A stretch of 64,000 bases of DNA from Polytrichum commune. Taxonomy: Eukaryota; Streptophyta; Polytrichopsida; Polytrichales; Polytrichaceae. The notes below the pieces were generated by a model that did not search any database, was not told the DNA's origin, and worked only from the letters and a program-made list of their open reading frames with translations. Made by a program: the position numbers and the translations under genes. The stretch spans positions 29,574,001-29,638,000 of the forward strand of contig OX485804.1 of assembly GCA_950295325.1 (NCBI GenBank), read 5' to 3'. This document shows positions 59,463-64,000 of the stretch, one piece after another (within the stretch, counting starts at the first letter, position 1; each line of letters opens with the position of its first letter).

Positions 59463-62400
59463 GAGATTTTTGAGTAGGATGTAATTAAGTAGTTTTCACA
59501 CATGTCCATTGTTTTATCTACCAAGCAATGAATGTTGGATAGTTTTCGTCCCATCCCCAAAATGCCTTATTACTCATCTATCTTACCATTGGTTTTTATT
59601 AATGAAGCTCCTTGTGTCCTCATAGTAAAGATTAAAAACAACCAATCACAAGGGCGGGAGGCGACACTTTTAAAGGTCCTACATTCTTGTCTTATGTCTA
59701 GGTACCGATGGGAGGGTTGGTGCTTGCTATAATGGCCACACCGGGAGGTCTAGCTAGGGCCCCCCCAGAGGATGGGCCGGCCTCCAGGGTGCTAGGGACA
59801 CAGTCTTGAAGGTCCCCAACTAGCTGGATGTAAGATGTGATATTGATTAAATAAATATATACTTATTTTTGTTAAGAAATAGGTTTTATTTTTGCAAGTG
59901 TGATTTCCAAAAACTTTTGTGGAGTATATTACACTAAAATTTATACTTAGTCTCACTAATTCCACTTGTTTTGCTCAATACCAAACACTAAGTGTAAACC
60001 TAGCATTATTTGTCATTCCTCGTACAAGCTTTTAGGCATTATAGATTTACAATGTTGCAATTACTTACTAAGTTATTTTTCATCCAAATTTCAATCATCC
60101 ATGTCACTATTCTATACATAAATGTTAAGATGCATAATATACCATACTTTGTTTCAATGAAAGTAAGTTGCAACAATCGTACTTGTATCTATAAGGAGTG
60201 TCATTAAAAAGTCACCTCAAGGAGATGATATACACAACAATTGCTTCACTATTATAGCATTAAAATCAGATTATAGCAATACACTTGACTTTTTAAAGCA
60301 TACACATATACTATTTACTAGGAGCATACTTCTATTATGTAACTAATATAATTATAACGTTGATAATTGGAAGAAATACAAATAATTTGATCATATTGTG
60401 GTCACAACTTTCCACCAATTTATACTATTTGTATTTGTATTTGGACAATGATATTTGGAACTATTATACCCAAAAAATAAAAAAATAAAAAAATTCTTGA
60501 TTTGTTATGGAAGGACTAGAAGTATTTATTTTGTAATTATGGGCATGACCATTTATTTATAAACCTTGAGGGTTCAATAGGAACGACAAGGAAAAATCTT
60601 CAAAAAATTGCTCTTGCTCTCTAGCACTTGTTTGAAAACATAGAATGTTACAATTCAAAACAAAGTTAACTTCTTGAAATTTATAACAAAACACTTAGTA
60701 AAATAATCTACACCCAAAATCCACTGCCAAAATGTTACACTAGGACCTACGTGCTCGACTATATACTTAAAAGACAATTTGAAGATTTGTTAACTTGTTA
60801 ACTTGTATCTCAACTCATGAATGCCCGATCAAAATTCAAAATGTAATTTAATCGTATTCAAATGTTCAATAAACGGGTTGTATATATGAGTTTGCATCAT
60901 TGTCTTGAATACTTACATGGATGCCACCTAAAAATCTCGGATGCATATGTCGATTAGGGAACGACTGGGCTTGACCTAATTCATCTCCCAAACTAATAAC
61001 GAAGGATATTGAACATAGTTGTTGGAGAGCATTACATATGTAGGATTGGGCGTGTTGCCGTCCCAATCAGTCAAACCCAAGCATGTAAGTTGGTATCCAT
61101 GGTCATTCCCACACCGTTTGCTCAACATGCTATTGTTGCTGGTTGACCGTTTTGAAACATTTGAACGACGTTTGCATCAAAACATTATTCAAATCCATAC
61201 CAATGTTCCACATTAAGATTGAACGTGGAAAATATCCATGAATATTTTCTGGAATAATGTGAGTCCCACATAACATTGTTATGGATCTGACTAATGTTAT
61301 GATCACCACCCACCCCTAGTCTATTGTTCTTTAGATTTATCTAGAGTGTTATCAAAGAAAAATCTCATGTCATTGGTCCATGGATGGTACAAAACAATTT
61401 TGTATGAATTCATGGGTGCATGCATGGCATGCTATAGTATGATTTCATATGGAATTTAATTTACGTGAGGAGACACATCTATTCAAATTGTCAACAATTT
61501 TATGTGAAGAGCAAAGTTTCCTTATAGGGAAGAAAGATAGCAATAAAGGTTGTTAATGGGTTTATACAAAGAGCAAAGGTTTTACACACATGCTATTCCT
61601 AGAGAATTATATAAATCCTTTTCATGGATGCTTAATTATTCCTTGGAAGCTTGACTTCAACCTTTATTGCTATTTTTCCTCCCAAAACTCCTATTGTCTA
61701 CCACTGCATTATAAAAGAAGTTGTCGACTTGTATTTAAAACATGACTACGATGTTCCACATACTTATAACAAATGATCAAATGTTGTACATAACTTGCTA
61801 TGATCGCTTCTTCGGAAACAAACTCACTTGCTACATCTTAAATTGAGATGTCAGATAAAAAAGTAAATTTGATTGTGGATAAATTTGTGTATGAGAAATA
61901 CAAAATATAAAAAAAAATCATCAAAAATAAAGTGGTCATTAGATTTTATTTTTTGATAAAAATTAAGAGTGTCACTAAATCAAAATTTTATTGGCTCTGT
62001 CTGTAGGACAGAGACTATGCATCAACTTCTATGTTTCAAGAGCAAATTTCCTAACCACATTGCATTCGCACTTGGATGTTACTTGTTCCTACTATTTTTG
62101 GTCTAGTCTATTTAACATGAATGATGAAAGCTTGCATACCTTGGACAATAACCAACTAATTCAACTACTAGTCAACTAGTTGCCTTTCGTAACTATAGTT
62201 GTTCGCGATTTGACCTGCCAAAAGATGTAGTTAACTATAGTTGTTCTAAAATATGGTTAATTATAATTAACTATATTTTTCCCTAAAATGTATTTGAAAA
62301 ATCTAATTGATTATAGTTGGTTATAGGTTTAGCAAATAGCCATCAACTGGCATGAGCAAAGTGTACAACTACAATTATAGTCTTTCATAAGAAAGGACAG

Positions 62401-62660
62401 AGCCTCACGGTTCCACCGTTTTCTTGTTAATTAAAAACTCAAAATGACTCAAAATGATTATTTTAATCAAATTGAAAGCTTAATATAAAATTCAAATAGG
62501 AATGAAAAATTCTAATGAAAATGAAACAGAGGAGATGACATGGAGGCTTGACATATGTGGGTTTAAACAATAAAAAAGAAGGGGGGACATGACTATCAAA
62601 CATGACTCAAGATAAATCTAAAGCTCCCTTCCCCGGTCACGGGGTTCTATTATAGTAGAT
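59463..62660. other. intergenic, nothing recognised
   Basis: AT-rich sequence without supported genes. Text at about 61250-61305 (AGTCCCACATAACATTGTTA) loosely repeats 32300-32340. Confidence 0.4.
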
Positions 62661-62821
62661 TCCAGATTGAGGAAAGAATTGCTTTGGAATTTGGTCGGCC
62701 CTGGTGTTGATGCAAGAAGACAATTCACTGTCCTAACTAAAAAGCTAGGAGAGTCCTGGCCGGGCATAGGCACAGACACGTCATATGCGGAAGCCTGCCA
62801 ACTCAGCTATTTCAGCCACAT

Positions 62822-63157
62822 TCAAATGAGAGGACGCCACGTGCCTGGAGACACGAAAGGACGGCACTCCTTCCACGACGAGATTCGTTGTCTACATTCA
62901 AGAACTTCTTTGACCAAAACCTTTTCAAATTCTCGTGCAAATGCATCGATTGTTACCTGCAGTCGATGGAATTCAATCCTTCTATGGCCACAGTGCACAA
63001 CAACAACTGCGGGGCGGGTTGTGGAACGCTTGGAAGATTGCACTGGAAGCCTTTGAATCAAGCTCCTCAAATATGTGAGTTCACATGAGGGGATGTCTGA
63101 GGGTGCGCCGTGGCTGTATAGCAACATCAATAGGAGGAAGAGATTGGCGGCTTGCAT
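62822..63157 (-). CDS. possible small secreted-type protein, unrecognised
   Basis: From ATG 63157 the minus strand stays open for 111 codons. The first 17 residues (MQAANLFLLLMLLYSHG) look like a signal peptide, followed by a soluble, R/E-rich region with cysteines near residues 26, 63, 91 and 101. Composition is richer in G+C than the flanks. An overlapping plus-strand frame (62667-63056) is equally open, so one of them may be chance. There is no homologue I recognise and no promoter evidence. It could be an exon of a larger gene or a captured fragment. Confidence 0.25.
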   Translation of the reverse strand: MQAANLFLLLMLLYSHGAPSDIPSCELTYLRSLIQRLPVQSSKRSTTRPAVVVVHCGHRRIEFHRLQVTIDAFAREFEKVLVKEVLECRQRISSWKECRPFVSPGTWRPLI

Positions 63158-63416
63158 CTCCTGTAGAGCAAAGAGCCACTCGCCAACATGATGGAGATCA
63201 CTCTGGACATTCAAATGTAGAGCTCCATGAGCTTAACGTCAGATTCATGCATGTCAGGTTCAAGGTGACCTTCGATTGCCCTGATCTATGCCTTTCCACT
63301 TCAAAACAGAAGCACTAGCGATGTAGTCTTCCTTGTTCACGCATTTAATTTCCTTCCTTCAATTCTGAAGAGAGCGCCTCTCCTAGGGCGTAGTAGTCCT
63401 TGGCCCCTCAGCCATG

Positions 63417-63600
63417 CTCCCTAAACTTGACTTGCATTTATATTTGAGTTTGCGGCTTTTGATCAAGGGAAGCATATGTTGGTGTCATCTCTCTTCTACA
63501 TTGAGACAACTCCCTAAACCTGACTCAAACTTACATTTGAAATCGCAGCTTTGATCAAAGCGTATGTTTACATCATGTCTCCCTCCTTCATTGAGACAAC
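63417..63600. repeat. diverged tandem duplication, 93-bp period
   Basis: CTCCCTAAAC(T/C)TGACT begins at 63417 and again at 63510, and both units end at CATTGAGACAAC. The units differ at many positions, so the duplication is old. Confidence 0.75.
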
Positions 63601-64000
63601 GAAGCCCCGGTGAAAGGAAAGGCACATGTATAGTTGAAGCTATTTTATATTTTATGAGTTGTTGATTGATCTGCAACTTCGTAACATCCCATGTGGCAAG
63701 TCTTCCTTTTTGTTTCTAATGAATTGACGATTTGTTAGAAATCAAAGACAAGCAACAACATACTTGGGAAGAGGGCGTGACAAGGAATCCATTAATATCC
63801 CTTTGTGTCTGAACTAGAATAAAAGGTTTATACTTTCAAATGTTGTTGATAAAATTAACTAGAAGTTGGAGTTGCAATCCATACATCCTTGGGATATATT
63901 TTCACTTCAAAAAAAATTTGGACATTTTTTTTTGGATTTATAGACTTAAAAATGCTTATAACATGAAATAAACTCCAAAATAATGCTTCGGGTTTAAAAT
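63601..64000. other. intergenic, nothing recognised
   Basis: AT-rich window end with no supported feature. Confidence 0.4.

Noticed and set aside
62667-63056. 129-codon plus-strand frame opposite the possible secreted protein
   Set aside because: No motif or signal. Kept as an alternative only, because both frames cannot easily be coding.

Overview
The window looks like nuclear DNA of a land plant. It holds one interrupted gene with GT-AG introns and plant-style AAACCCTA boxes near its 5' end. The rest is AT-rich intergenic DNA filled with decayed Copia, LINE, pogo, PIF/Harbinger and hAT-type elements and short inverted-repeat elements. I cannot fix the lineage from sequence alone. No rRNA, intact tRNA, CRISPR array or bacterial operon was seen.

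Layout. 0-6 kb: a short TIR element, an unrecognised minus-strand coding relic, then two different pogo-like elements side by side (4309-4898 and 4978-5962), both with TA target duplications. 9-12.3 kb: a Tourist-like MITE, then a PIF/Harbinger-like element (10111-11532, TTA duplications) sitting between inverted arms of a 216-bp repeat. 13.8-16.0 kb: Copia integrase/RT/RNase H pseudogene, followed by a strongly GT-skewed kilobase. 19.5-24.7 kb: a hAT-like relic, a GC-rich patch, a tRNA-derived SINE head, a minisatellite and a fold-back. 26.6-31.4 kb: several MITEs, a 44-bp tandem repeat and a run of small hairpins. 32-37.3 kb: unrecognised coding relics, a long inverted repeat, and a pogo-type DDE transposase pseudogene. 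40.2-42.1 kb: a Tourist-like element carrying two further elements in its interior. 43.9-45.4 kb: LINE reverse transcriptase pseudogene.

The only gene that looks intact is on the minus strand. I reconstructed 14 coding exons from 53794 down to 46869 whose phases all agree, giving a predicted 484-residue protein. It has one zinc finger with the C-x2-C-x11-H-x3-C spacing of Sgf11, the finger protein of the SAGA deubiquitinase module, and a long C-terminal extension. A GC-rich probable 5' region lies at about 55.2-55.86 kb. An intron appears to lie in the 3' UTR, 10 bases after the stop codon.

The observation I find most striking is that three separate pogo-like relics (4.8, 5.7 and 36.3 kb) each end with a PCNA-binding PIP-box-like peptide near the transposase C-terminus. 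Two are canonical in form (one with its glutamine codon mutated to a stop) and one is degenerate. This suggests that replication-clamp binding was a retained property of these plant pogo transposases.
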